Positions 9,496-10,057 of a stretch of 10,057 nucleotides of DNA are shown in pieces. Origin of the DNA: Baffinella frigidus (taxonomy: Eukaryota; Cryptophyceae; Cryptomonadales; Baffinellaceae); NCBI GenBank assembly GCA_026770585.1, contig MU646352.1, forward strand, positions 941,806-951,862, read 5' to 3'. Numbering within the stretch: position 1 is the stretch's first letter; each line of letters opens with the position of its first letter. A program made the position numbers and the translations under genes. Under the pieces are notes generated by a model, which was not told where the DNA came from, ran no database searches, and was given only the letters and a program-made list of their open reading frames with translations.

Positions 9496-9897
9496 ATCGC
9501 ACACTATCTCTCTCTCTCACACACACACAAACACTCTCTCTCTCTCGCTCTCGCTCTCTCTCTATCGCGCGCGCGCTCTCTCTCTCTCTCTCTCCTTCCC
9601 GCAGGTTCGGCAGAGGCAAGCTAGCCGCAGCAACCGTCCAGCGCGTGTTCAGCCCCGCTGTCCGAAACCGTCATTTGGACCCTGTTACGTCTTCCTCTTC
9701 TCACGCCCCCCCCCTCTTCCCGCAGGTTCGGCAAGGGCGCCGGGAAGCTAGCCGCAGGGACAGTGCAAGGGGTATTCGGATCCGCGGCGGGGATTTCGGG
9801 GGTCGTGGGGAAGGGGTTGGCACAGCTGACGTTTGATGGGGATTATAAGAGGGCTCGGGCGCTGCTTGAACGCGACAGGCCGCTGCATGCTGGGCAG
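490..9897 (+). CDS. VPS13: VPS13-like bridge-like lipid-transfer protein, C-terminal part, 14 exons (both ends of gene missing)
   Basis: VPS13 proteins form long hydrophobic grooves that carry glycerolipids between membranes at organelle contact sites. Fourteen open blocks joined by GT-AG introns (one GC-AG) give 465 codons without a stop, and all phases match. Blocks read in family order: an SHR-BD-like stretch (GPSKVLLLTD), a GIGLSIID...PEELVYIS block, VDNQ, IDVDERLLLKLL, YIETLYVAPIRIFVTF, NLDRAPILFRAI, GSLELLGNPTGLVSNIGE, and GVVGKGLAQLTFDGDY. The last five resemble the VPS13_C / ATG2_C-like region. Full VPS13 proteins usually exceed 3000 residues, so the N-terminal chorein part lies upstream of this window and a small C-terminal remainder lies downstream. 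Exons make up about 15 percent of the span. The family call is firm. Individual small exons, especially those at 490, 4248 and 6365, are less so. Which VPS13 paralogue this is cannot be told. Confidence 0.85.
670..716 (+). pseudogene. Relic copy of exon 1 (3' part with donor)
   Basis: This stretch reads LGVFPILRLWGHTSK in the same frame as exon 1 and ends at the same ccaag|gttt donor, but its upstream part differs. A stop follows four bases into the intron side. It lies within the duplicated block that begins at 523. Confidence 0.6.
832..973. mobile_element. Near-perfect 54-bp inverted repeat, 34-nt loop
   Basis: Arm 832-885 (tttatccggggaaacctatt ... aattactaca) and arm 920-973 (tgtagtaatt ... 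ccggataaa) are reverse complements with one mismatch. AT-rich compared with its surroundings. The near identity implies a recent origin or strong conversion. It could be a foldback or MITE, or, within an intron, give a long hairpin in the transcript. No coding content; no clear target duplication. Confidence 0.8.
984..1112 (+). pseudogene. Relic copy of exon 1 tail plus its downstream intron
   Basis: Bases 984-1112 repeat 526-654 with scattered changes: gggcgtgtttccgatcctcc, then ggtggccac, ttcaagg and, further on, acacctt, ttcccgggtgacc and tgtgggagt. Similarity continues about 85 nt past the putative donor, so this is a duplication of genomic DNA, not of spliced RNA. The 5' end of the copied block abuts the inverted repeat at 832-973. 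Confidence 0.7.
1143..1342 (+). pseudogene. Two relic copies of exon 2 (5' half)
   Basis: Copies at 1143-1203 and 1283-1342 both read VSVTARGPSKVLLLTD and then diverge to ...cgggacggaattgtag. The second keeps a gtgcag acceptor; in the first the acceptor position is gctg|gtttcg, so it cannot splice there. They lie in a tandem array with the real exon at 1458. Each unit is preceded by ggtcgtgat-rich spacers and gtgtg. Confidence 0.8.
1200..1456 (+). repeat. Degenerate ggtcgtgataggg(a)cgtgac minisatellite in exon 2 array
   Basis: Short units such as ggtcgtgatagggacatgac, ggtcgtgatacggacgtg and gacgtgataaggtcgtgatgg repeat between the exon 2 copies (about 1208-1275 and 1384-1448). They form the spacer of the duplicated unit and include no open exon of their own. 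Confidence 0.6.
1458..1553 (+). CDS. VPS13: VPS13-like exon 2 of window (SHR-BD-like region, GPSKVLLLTD)
   Basis: Thirty-two codons, phase 0 to 0, acceptor gtccag|gtgtcg and donor gctcag|gttcac. The peptide starts VSVTARGPSKVLLLTD and ends GEPSVFRLGDAAQ. VPS13 SHR-BD regions have a similar (V/A)xxxGPTxVLxIxD strand. Two dead copies at 1143 and 1283 share the first half but run into an unrelated tail ending ggaattgtag. A third at 1743 has only the second half. This is the only copy with both halves, so it is taken as the working exon. It sits at the end of a tandem array whose units carry a ggtcgtgataggg-type spacer. Confidence 0.72.
1669..2043. repeat. Long inverted repeat enclosing relic of exon 2
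   Basis: The left arm 1669-1722 (agagtgagggcgccaaaaat ... gaagttgacggtgtgtacg) matches the reverse complement of the right arm 1989-2043 (cgtacaaaccatcaacttca ... ggcgccctcactct) with scattered mismatches. About 266 nt separate the arms, holding the relic at 1743 and the hairpin cgtttctc-agtta-gagaaacg at 1891-1911. Confidence 0.75.
1743..1803 (+). pseudogene. Relic copy of exon 2 (3' half with donor)
   Basis: It reads KVLLLTNGEPSVFRLGDAPQ, with the same cag|gttca donor as exon 2, but the acceptor half is missing. It confirms that the natural coding text after LLLTD is GEPSVFRLGDA. It sits inside the inverted repeat with arms at 1669 and 1989. Confidence 0.75.
2042..2106 (+). pseudogene. Relic copy of exon 3 (centre)
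   Basis: ctgaaaactcgccgggatcg then gcctctccatcg parallels the exon 3 text for LKLAGIGLSI and continues to GAGGAGCTAGTCTAC (EELVY). One extra A in ctgaaaactc breaks the frame relative to exon 3. The copy starts exactly where the right arm of the inverted repeat ends. Confidence 0.7.
2110..2120. repeat. Solo CCACTAAGCAG, similar to the ends of the 8182 element
   Basis: ccactaagcag resembles CCACTTAGCAGC at 8182-8193. It follows directly on a relic of exon 3. Too short to be certain. Confidence 0.25.
2151..2292. mobile_element. 142-bp palindromic element
   Basis: gggcgactcagtttaaaccg (2152-2171) pairs with cggtttaaattgagtcgccc (2273-2292), one mismatch. Inside, tgctatctt pairs with aagatagca, ttttcttat with ataagaaa, and ggctat with atagcc, so most of the length folds into one stem. 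Flanks catg-tgc/ggcaca-ccatg extend the pairing weakly. Fits a non-autonomous foldback element or MITE. Confidence 0.7.
2350..2510 (+). pseudogene. Relic copy of exon 3 upstream side
   Basis: From about 2452 the text gactgtagcgagg and gcaggtgggcgagaag parallels 2611-2645 of exon 3, then continues to actcaaactcgcc with a short deletion. Further 5', cttctcggcgggggggc...tgcag parallels the intron just before 2580. The copy ends at a perfect 9-bp-stem hairpin. Confidence 0.6.
2511..2533. repeat. Small perfect hairpin
   Basis: ctaggcacg-tttct-cgtgcctag: nine-base stem with a five-base loop, at the junction between a relic of exon 3 and the sequence leading to the real exon. Confidence 0.6.
2606..2803 (+). 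CDS. VPS13: VPS13-like exon 3 of window (GIGLSIID...PEELVYIS block)
   Basis: Sixty-six codons, phase 0 to 0. The core YGLKLAGIGLSIIDAKPEEL then VYISALGIDLRL matches the VPS13 pattern l.GiGvSlid..P.ELlYi.l.gI that follows the SHR-BD region. The exon ends MLRAFQ at ttccag|gcatgc. Because AFQ joins directly to VDNQTS of the next exon, as in the family pattern QVDNQ, a GC donor fits best; no GT donor gives a compatible phase. The 5' edge is ambiguous. The frame is open back past 2581 (acceptor ctgcag|gttcct, phase 2), but only the acceptor at gtgag|gtttct (2605/2606) matches the phase 0 end of the previous exon. Three partial relic copies lie at 2042, 2461 and 2970. Confidence 0.82.
2807..2948. 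repeat. CCCTACA (7-bp) telomere-like array
   Basis: About twenty units of caccctac with variants (cctgcat, ccatac, cctgaac) start four bases after the GC donor of exon 3. It ends in the palindrome ccctagctaggg, where the orientation flips. Confidence 0.9.
2970..3027 (+). pseudogene. Relic copy of exon 3 (3' side)
   Basis: In one frame this reads STLGKDLRLAKLGAYGAF then a stop, parallel to SALGIDLRLARLGEWE of exon 3. It lies just beyond the CCCTACA array that follows exon 3. It has no usable splice sites. Confidence 0.6.
3091..3149. repeat. Short CCCTACA array
   Basis: Eight degenerate units (caacctacaccctacacccc and variants), related to the array at 2807. Confidence 0.8.
3181..3421. mobile_element. 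241-bp AT-rich element with 25-bp terminal inverted repeats
   Basis: aattctgacctttttttacc-acaca (3181-3205) is the inverse of tgtgt-ggtaagaaagggtcagaatt (3397-3421) with two mismatches. The interior is AT-rich, unlike its flanks, and holds a perfect 11-bp stem gcggctgaatt-gctt-aattcagccgc (3328-3353) and aacgac...gtcgtt. No coding capacity. Fits a MITE or short non-autonomous DNA transposon. A direct aattctga also lies just outside the left end. Confidence 0.7.
3422..3628. other. Intron stretch with no recognised feature
   Basis: A mixed-composition stretch; a frame from 3517 is open but has no family resemblance and runs into repeats. No supported exon or repeat seen. Confidence 0.4.
3629..3665. 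repeat. Short CCCTACA array
   Basis: Four units of tacacccta, ending tgtgtgccctac. Confidence 0.75.
3741..3896. repeat. CT microsatellite / polypyrimidine tract
   Basis: Largely ctctct with ccctct and tttccctctc interruptions. It lies before the decoy acceptor at 3925, and could serve as a polypyrimidine tract for it and for the exon at 4044. Open frames across it are artefacts of the repeat. Confidence 0.9.
3926..3950 (+). pseudogene. Relic copy of exon 4 start with acceptor
   Basis: ctgcag|gttgacaaccagacgagc encodes VDNQTS like exon 4 and then diverges. The CT-rich tract upstream (3741-3896) would serve as a strong polypyrimidine tract, so this dead acceptor might still compete with the true one at 4044. 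Confidence 0.65.
4044..4136 (+). CDS. VPS13: VPS13-like exon 4 of window (VDNQ motif)
   Basis: Thirty-one codons, phase 0 to 0, acceptor atacag|gtggac and donor gcgggg|gtacct. The peptide VDNQTSLGAPVLISQG corresponds to the highly typical VPS13 segment QxDNQL..a.fPVvL; the remainder (SVDSEELDRRGEEAG) is an acidic linker. A copy of the first six codons with its acceptor lies 118 nt upstream at 3926 and then loses the frame. The intron on its 3' side is an array of AACCCGA repeats only about 110 nt long. Confidence 0.8.
4143..4236. repeat. AACCCGA array grading into AACCCCA and AACCCTA
   Basis: A seven-base unit repeated about thirteen times, changing the variable base from G to C to T along the array. 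It fills nearly all of the short intron between exons 4 and 5. Confidence 0.9.
4248..4332 (+). CDS. VPS13: VPS13-like exon 5 of window (linker)
   Basis: An 85-nt open block between acceptor atcgcag|gggctg and donor cgggcag|gtatat, phase 0 in and phase 1 out. It encodes GLRQENTGAGGIEEYVRRQR then PPPVPQRA. It has no family motif. It is included because it has two good splice sites and converts the phase 0 end of the VDNQ exon into the phase 1 start needed by the next exon. VPS13 proteins have a variable loop at this point. It could instead be skipped if another splice form is used. Confidence 0.5.
4534..4676 (+). CDS. VPS13: VPS13-like exon 6 of window (FLNLSVSKF...CYDSISLR)
   Basis: A 143-nt block, phase 1 in and phase 0 out, acceptor cctcgcag|gtgctg and donor ctacgg|gtccaa. 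After a charged start (GLGEAHREERKGHG) it reads HDTFLNLSVSKF and GVECYDSISLR. VPS13 proteins have an f..ls..k....v.y.....l.v strand pair here that runs into the lD..fL helix of the next exon. A second copy at 4884-4989 has one extra base in the tctcg-aa-tttctc stretch, which breaks its frame, and it lacks the first third. The 4534 copy is therefore taken as the real exon. Confidence 0.75.
4740..4837. repeat. Four-copy 22-bp direct repeat
   Basis: cctaggacccttcggtagac-aa occurs at 4740, 4763, 4789 and 4816 with one substitution in the third copy; spacers of 1, 4 and 5 nt (a, ccta-like, cccga). The core includes the CCTAGG palindrome. Lies in the intron between exon 6 and its relic. Confidence 0.9.
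4884..4989 (+). pseudogene. Relic copy of exon 6 (frameshifted)
   Basis: aggggcacgggag...gagcacgacaccttc through to ctgcgg|gttcaa repeats 4572-4676 with about a dozen changes. One inserted base (tctcggaagtttctc against tctcgaaatttctc) destroys the frame. It keeps the donor and lacks the first part of exon 6. Confidence 0.8.
5015..5258. repeat. CCCTAAA / CCCCAAA telomere-like array
   Basis: Over thirty degenerate seven-base units: aaccctaaaccctaaaccct runs, then aaccccaaacccc runs. The strand is CCCTAAA in the gene's sense direction, as in the other arrays. It ends just before a relic exon acceptor at 5266. Confidence 0.9.
5267..5365 (+). pseudogene. Relic copy of exon 7 fused to a microexon-like stretch
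   Basis: 5267-5325 reads VACTFIDVDERLLLKLLSAV with its acceptor tgacag. It then passes directly into actatcctaaagttgacatc and ctgggtctgcggtac, which resembles the 6363-6400 stretch (ctattcaaaagttgacgtgc). The fusion has no intron between the two parts. Confidence 0.65.
5401..5494 (+). CDS. VPS13: VPS13-like exon 7 of window (IDVDERLLLKLL)
   Basis: A 94-nt block, phase 0 in and phase 1 out, acceptor gtcgacag|gttgcg and donor gcgacag|gtgtgt. It reads VADTSIDVDERLLLKLLSAV then TAILARLSPAT, matching the VPS13 pattern (l.l.iDe.fLl.ll). Joined to the previous exon the peptide is DSISLR-VADTSIDVDE. Copies of its 5' two thirds lie at 5267-5325, and copies of its 3' third with the donor lie at 5591-5639, 5675-5690 (shortened) and 5777-5826. 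This one alone has both ends. Confidence 0.8.
5525..5586. repeat. TAAAACGC minisatellite
   Basis: gctaaaacgctaaaacgct with variants; an eight-base unit distinct from the seven-base telomere-like one. It recurs at 5722-5775 and 5853-5870, always between exon 7 tail copies. Confidence 0.8.
5591..5639 (+). pseudogene. Relic copy of exon 7 tail with donor
   Basis: ttttgtccgccgtgaccgcg, then attctcgcccgg and acgacag|gtgtg repeat the last third of exon 7 and the first intron bases. There is no acceptor; a TAAAACGC array precedes it. Confidence 0.75.
5675..5714 (+). pseudogene. Short relic of exon 7 tail with intron start
   Basis: ctttttgtccgcgacag followed by gtgtgtctgacactcccg keeps the first and last few bases of the exon 7 tail with the middle deleted, then continues into the shared intron start. 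Confidence 0.6.
5722..5775. repeat. TAAAACGC minisatellite (second block)
   Basis: ataaaacgctaaaacgctc and taaaacgctaaaacggg, separated by aacctcaaaaagttaaaaat. Confidence 0.75.
5777..5850 (+). pseudogene. Relic copy of exon 7 tail with donor and intron start
   Basis: gctcttgtccgccgtgaccg, ttcgcccgcgacag|gtgtgt and cagacactcccgtggtac are nearly identical to 5447-5520. The copied block covers the exon end plus about 25 intron bases and is bounded on both sides by TAAAACGC repeats. Confidence 0.8.
5930..6052. repeat. Mixed AACCCGA / CCCTAAA array
   Basis: Degenerate units (gaacccaaaacccgag, aaaccctaaaccctaaaccc) precede a G-rich stretch with no recognised exon. Confidence 0.85.
6053..6364. 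other. Intron stretch with no recognised exon
   Basis: A G-rich part (6060-6110), then mixed sequence. AG|GT occurs at gatatag|gtccta (6228), but the frame after it has no family resemblance. Nothing further supported. Confidence 0.4.
6365..6390 (+). CDS. VPS13: Candidate 26-nt microexon of VPS13-like gene
   Basis: A 26-nt block between acceptor tgtcag|gctatt and donor ctgagt|gtgcgg encodes (G)YSKVDVLS. It enters in phase 1 and leaves in phase 0, exactly what is needed to join the exon ending at 5494 to the one starting at 6488, which otherwise disagree in phase. A related stretch (cctaaagttgac...ctgcggtac, 5336-5365) lies fused to a relic of exon 7, suggesting it belongs to the duplicated exon set. 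The size, the T before the donor and the lack of a family motif keep confidence low. Confidence 0.4.
6420..6482. repeat. Degenerate AACCCGA/CCCTAAA array
   Basis: About eight units between the candidate microexon and exon 9 (gaacccgaaatttgaaaccc and onward). Confidence 0.8.
6488..6573 (+). CDS. VPS13: VPS13-like exon 9 of window (YIETLYVAPIRIFVTF)
   Basis: An 86-nt block, phase 0 in and phase 2 out. It reads VLRWTYIETLYVAPIRIFVT then FSGSDDAH, matching the VPS13_C opening pattern yfE.L.l.Pi.i.lSF. Acceptor is ctcaaag|gtgttg. Two donors of the same phase are possible: cacgg|gtcaaa at 6574 (used here) or tcggg|gtccga at 6556, which would drop six codons. A CCCTAAA-type array flanks it on both sides. 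No second copy was found in the window, unusual for this gene. Confidence 0.78.
6582..6788. repeat. CCCTAAA array with 63-bp higher-order unit
   Basis: About twenty-nine seven-base units. A block starting ccataaaccctacaccc recurs at 6637, 6700 and 6763, exactly 63 bases (nine units) apart and with the same variant units in the same order. It therefore grew by duplication of nine-unit blocks. Confidence 0.9.
6799..6868 (+). CDS. VPS13: VPS13-like exon 10 of window (helical segment before NLDRAP)
   Basis: A 70-nt block, phase 2 in and phase 0 out, acceptor cgagcag|gttgct and donor gctatg|gtcctc. It encodes LLDKLGPVSKLPVFAFAEAF plus KAM. VPS13_C has an amphipathic hydrophobic stretch in this position, immediately before the .nid.APi.fn strand supplied by the next exon, so the joined text is FAEAFKAM-VSNLDRAPILF. 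The block follows directly on a CCCTAAA array and is followed by AT-rich sequence, so its GC content stands out sharply. Confidence 0.68.
6895..7080. repeat. AT-rich low-complexity intron, part 1
   Basis: aataaa/aaataac-type simple sequence on both sides of a short CCCTAAA run, directly after exon 10. Strongly AT-rich against the GC-rich exons. A similar stretch lies at 7171-7275. Confidence 0.7.
7091..7170 (+). pseudogene. Truncated copy of exon 11 (first)
   Basis: It reads VSNLDRAPILFRAIKWQRPF then LPRDELT with acceptor cctgcag, but runs into AT-rich intron and a stop; there is no GT donor at its end. The reading frame is intact, so it may be recent or may still act as a splice decoy. Confidence 0.8.
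7171..7284. repeat. AT-rich low-complexity intron, part 2, with decoy acceptor
   Basis: aataaacaataaac-type sequence ending in aacactacaccag. The same ending recurs before exon 11 at 7524-7539 (aaacactacaccag), so the intron 3' end was duplicated together with the exon start. Confidence 0.75.
7285..7374 (+). pseudogene. Truncated, frameshifted copy of exon 11 (second)
   Basis: acaccag|gtgtccaacctgg is followed by a tandem repeat of ten bases (aacctggacc aacctggaca) that shifts the frame, then the rest up to gacgagctcac. As in the first copy, the text stops after DELT. Confidence 0.8.
7375..7539. repeat. AT-rich low-complexity intron, part 3
   Basis: A short CCCTAAC run, then aataaacaataaataac-type sequence up to the acceptor of exon 11. 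Duplicate of 7171-7284 in type and ending. Confidence 0.75.
7540..7674 (+). CDS. VPS13: VPS13-like exon 11 of window (NLDRAPILFRAI...LTGRIVEQL)
   Basis: Forty-five codons, phase 0 to 0, acceptor cacaccag|gtgtcg and donor ccgcctg|gtacgc. The peptide VSNLDRAPILFRAIEWQRPF, LPRDELTGRIVEQLKSD and ILSGIYRL matches the VPS13_C run .nid.APi.fnal.l.......eL..ri..hY..q.l.qiyk. This copy is the only one with both halves. Two upstream copies (7091, 7285) stop after DELT, and four downstream copies hold only the LTGRIVEQL half with the donor. Its IYRL end joins VGSLELLGNP of the next exon with exactly the family spacing. Confidence 0.88.
7747..7812 (+). pseudogene. Copy A of exon 11 3' half
   Basis: It reads DLTGRIVEQLTSDILSGIYC and keeps the donor cctg|gtacgcccc. 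A cag precedes the block (ttcagcag|atgatc), but splicing there after the phase 0 exon would read atg atc tga, a stop. First of four downstream tandem copies spaced 108-137 nt. Confidence 0.75.
7879..7936 (+). pseudogene. Copy B of exon 11 3' half
   Basis: taccgggatgatcgtcgagc ... gggatataccgcccg|gtacgc keeps the donor and most of the GRIVEQL...SGIY text (here GMIVEQLKFDILSGIY). Confidence 0.75.
7987..8042 (+). pseudogene. Copy C of exon 11 3' half (degraded)
   Basis: gcag|atgacctcacaagaagg through gagaagctcaagtcgg to gatatgccgcc parallels copies A and B with deletions; the donor is lost. Confidence 0.6.
8116..8181 (+). pseudogene. Copy D of exon 11 3' half, interrupted at its end by an element
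   Basis: ggcag|atgagctgagtggg, atcgtcgaacagctcaagag and atgtaccgcctcg parallel the exon. Where the other copies continue ccgcctg|gtacgcc, this one has the 139-bp palindromic element at 8182-8320 and resumes with tacgaccc. Confidence 0.75.
8182..8320. mobile_element. 139-bp element with CCACTTAGCAGC inverted ends, inserted at an exon end
   Basis: CCACTTAGCAGC and GCTGCTAAGTGG are perfect 12-bp inverted ends. Inside, gaatccat...atggat and gaatc...gattc give further pairing. The element interrupts copy D of exon 11 exactly where the other copies read ccgcctg|gtacgcc; the text resumes as tacgacc. The sister copies provide the empty site. It looks like a MITE-type insertion at a splice donor. No obvious target duplication beyond one or two bases. 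Confidence 0.8.
8333..8460. mobile_element. 128-bp element with CCACTCAGAAGGCTAC inverted ends
   Basis: CCACTCAGAAGGCTACGA pairs with TTGTAGCCTTTCTGAGTGG with one bulge. Interior hairpins are cccccg-aatata-cggggg and aattgg...ccaatt. It starts 12 bases after the 8182 element ends. Both have CCACTYAG ends and similar length, so they may be members of one family, although their interiors differ. Confidence 0.7.
8561..8618 (+). CDS. VPS13: VPS13-like exon 12 of window (GSLELLGNPTGLVSNIGE signature)
   Basis: A 58-nt block, phase 0 in and phase 1 out, acceptor aaacgcag|gtggga and donor ggcgaag|gtctcc. It encodes VGSLELLGNPTGLVSNIGE, close to the conserved VPS13 text GSLDLLGNPVGLVNNIGSG in the ATG2_C-like region. 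That region is made of amphipathic helices that bind membranes such as lipid droplets and mitochondria in the family. This is the strongest single family signature in the window. No second copy was found. A short CCCTTAA-type stretch precedes it. Confidence 0.9.
8772..8810 (+). pseudogene. Relic acceptor region of exon 13
   Basis: gttctgagttgacatttggc-gcgcagg repeats 8858-8884 (gtactgagttgacatttgac-gcgcagg), followed by tcgacaacgac where exon 13 has ctcaacgacaacg. Exon text is otherwise lost. Confidence 0.6.
8884..8944 (+). CDS. VPS13: VPS13-like exon 13 of window
   Basis: A 61-nt block, phase 1 in and phase 2 out, acceptor cgcgcag|gtttcg and donor gctgtcgg|gtgcgc. It encodes FAGLNDNVREGFREGQIAV and continues NIGEG of the previous exon, where VPS13 proteins have GV.dff.eP..g...sp..fg.G. 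Length and phases fit the following exon FGKGAGK exactly. A decayed copy of the acceptor region and first bases lies at 8772-8810, sharing the upstream gagttgacatttg-cgcgcagg stretch. Confidence 0.8.
8950..9195. repeat. Dispersed ccccttttcagaccggcaaa repeat
   Basis: ccccctttt-cagaccgacaaa (8951), ccccctttt-cagaccggcaaa (8975), cccctgattcaaactagcaaa (9006), ccccttgttcagaccggcaaa (9138) and cccccgattcaagccaacaaa (9171) are variants of one 21-base unit, some adjacent and some 60-130 nt apart. They lie in the intron after exon 13. Confidence 0.7.
9416..9447 (+). pseudogene. First truncated copy of exon 14
   Basis: ttcccag|gttcggcaagggtgccg and gcaagctggcggc give FGKGAGKLAA, then VLLI and a stop. 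The trailing ggctgtcctcct...ctgagcgcc also occurs at 9299-9324, a further partial duplication. Confidence 0.75.
9463..9598. repeat. CT / CA / CG microsatellite tract
   Basis: ctctctctct runs with tctatcgc, cacacacac and gcgcgcgcgc parts. It lies directly before the second exon 14 copy and would act as a polypyrimidine tract. Confidence 0.9.
9605..9665 (+). pseudogene. Second truncated copy of exon 14, still open
   Basis: cccgcag|gttcggcagaggcaagc reads FGRGKLAAATVQRVFSPAV with two codons deleted relative to exon 14. The frame stays open past 9700 and a GT occurs shortly after, so use as an alternative exon cannot be ruled out, although the GKGLAQLTFD part is missing. Confidence 0.65.
9726..9897 (+). 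CDS. VPS13: VPS13-like exon 14 of window (GKGLAQLTFDGDY)
   Basis: A 172-nt block, phase 2 in and phase 0 out, acceptor cccgcag|gttcgg and donor gggcag|gttctc. It reads FGKGAGKLAAGTVQGVFGSA, AGISGVVGKGLAQLTFDGDY and KRARALLERD, matching the VPS13 C-terminal pattern fg.G.akGt.slv.ntv.GvfgsasKitG.vgKGla.LtfD.dY...R. The 3' edge could lie further on, as the frame stays open into the AACCCGA array, but a GT right after HAGQ is the natural donor. Two truncated copies with their own acceptors lie upstream in the same intron (9416, 9605). Confidence 0.88.
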
Positions 9898-9914
9898 GTT
9901 CTCGCCCGCTGGCA

Positions 9915-10057
9915 ACCCGAAACCCGAGACCCGAAACCCGAAACCCGAAACCTGAAACCCGAAACACGGAACCCGAAACCCGAAACCCGAAACCCGAAAC
10001 CCGAAACCCGAGACCCGAAACCCGAAACCCGAAACCCGAAACCCGAAACCCGAAACC
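9915..10057. repeat. AACCCGA telomere-like array to window end
   Basis: About twenty nearly uniform seven-base units (aacccgaaacccgaaacccg), more homogeneous than the interior arrays, starting seventeen bases after the last donor. The window ends inside it. Confidence 0.9.

Noticed and set aside
490-9897. Whole locus is a pseudogene
   Set aside because: For most exons with fragments, one copy has both splice edges and an open frame, and all phases agree over 14 exons; decay is confined to the extra copies.
9915-10057. True chromosome end (telomere)
   Set aside because: The unit is AACCCGA, not CCCTAAA; similar arrays occur inside introns, and the gene's C-terminal remainder should lie beyond.

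Overview
This is a eukaryotic window: the terminal-side part of one split gene on the + strand, embedded in very repeat-rich introns. Fourteen short open blocks (26-198 nt), each bounded by plausible splice sites, read in order as the C-terminal part of a VPS13-family bridge-like lipid-transfer protein. Intron phases agree at all 13 joins, and the joined blocks total 1395 nt (465 codons) with no stop. The window shows neither the start of the gene nor its stop codon, promoter or polyadenylation site.

Layout. 1-489: no recognised coding; one foldback element. 490-1553: two exons of the SHR-BD-like part, each with dead copies, plus a near-perfect 54-bp inverted repeat. 1554-2605: relic exons, a long inverted repeat and a 142-bp hairpin element. 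2606-2803: the largest exon, followed by a GC donor and a CCCTACA array. 2804-4043: telomere-like arrays, a 241-bp element with terminal inverted repeats, and a CT tract. 4044-5494: four exons, with relics and a four-copy 22-bp repeat. 5495-6868: TAAAACGC and CCCTAAA arrays, exon-tail relics, a candidate microexon and two exons. 6869-8618: AT-rich intron, three copies of one exon, four more copies of that exon's 3' end, two CCACTYAG-type elements, and the exon with the family signature GSLELLGNPTGLVSNIGE. 8619-10057: the last two exons, with upstream dead copies, then an AACCCGA array running off the window.

The oddest property is that most exons are accompanied in the flanking introns by one to five partial, diverged copies of themselves, often with their splice acceptor or donor attached. 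One copy carries an inserted palindromic element at the exon/intron boundary, where the sister copies show an empty site.

Organism. TTTAGGG-type interstitial repeats, GC-rich coding blocks, many tiny exons, acceptors that are always AG followed by G (12 of 14 followed by GT) and one GC donor suggest a protist alga. A dinoflagellate would fit best, but a prasinophyte or another lineage with plant-type telomeres cannot be excluded from sequence alone. Exon calls rest on reading frame, phase agreement and remembered family patterns; no alignment was run.
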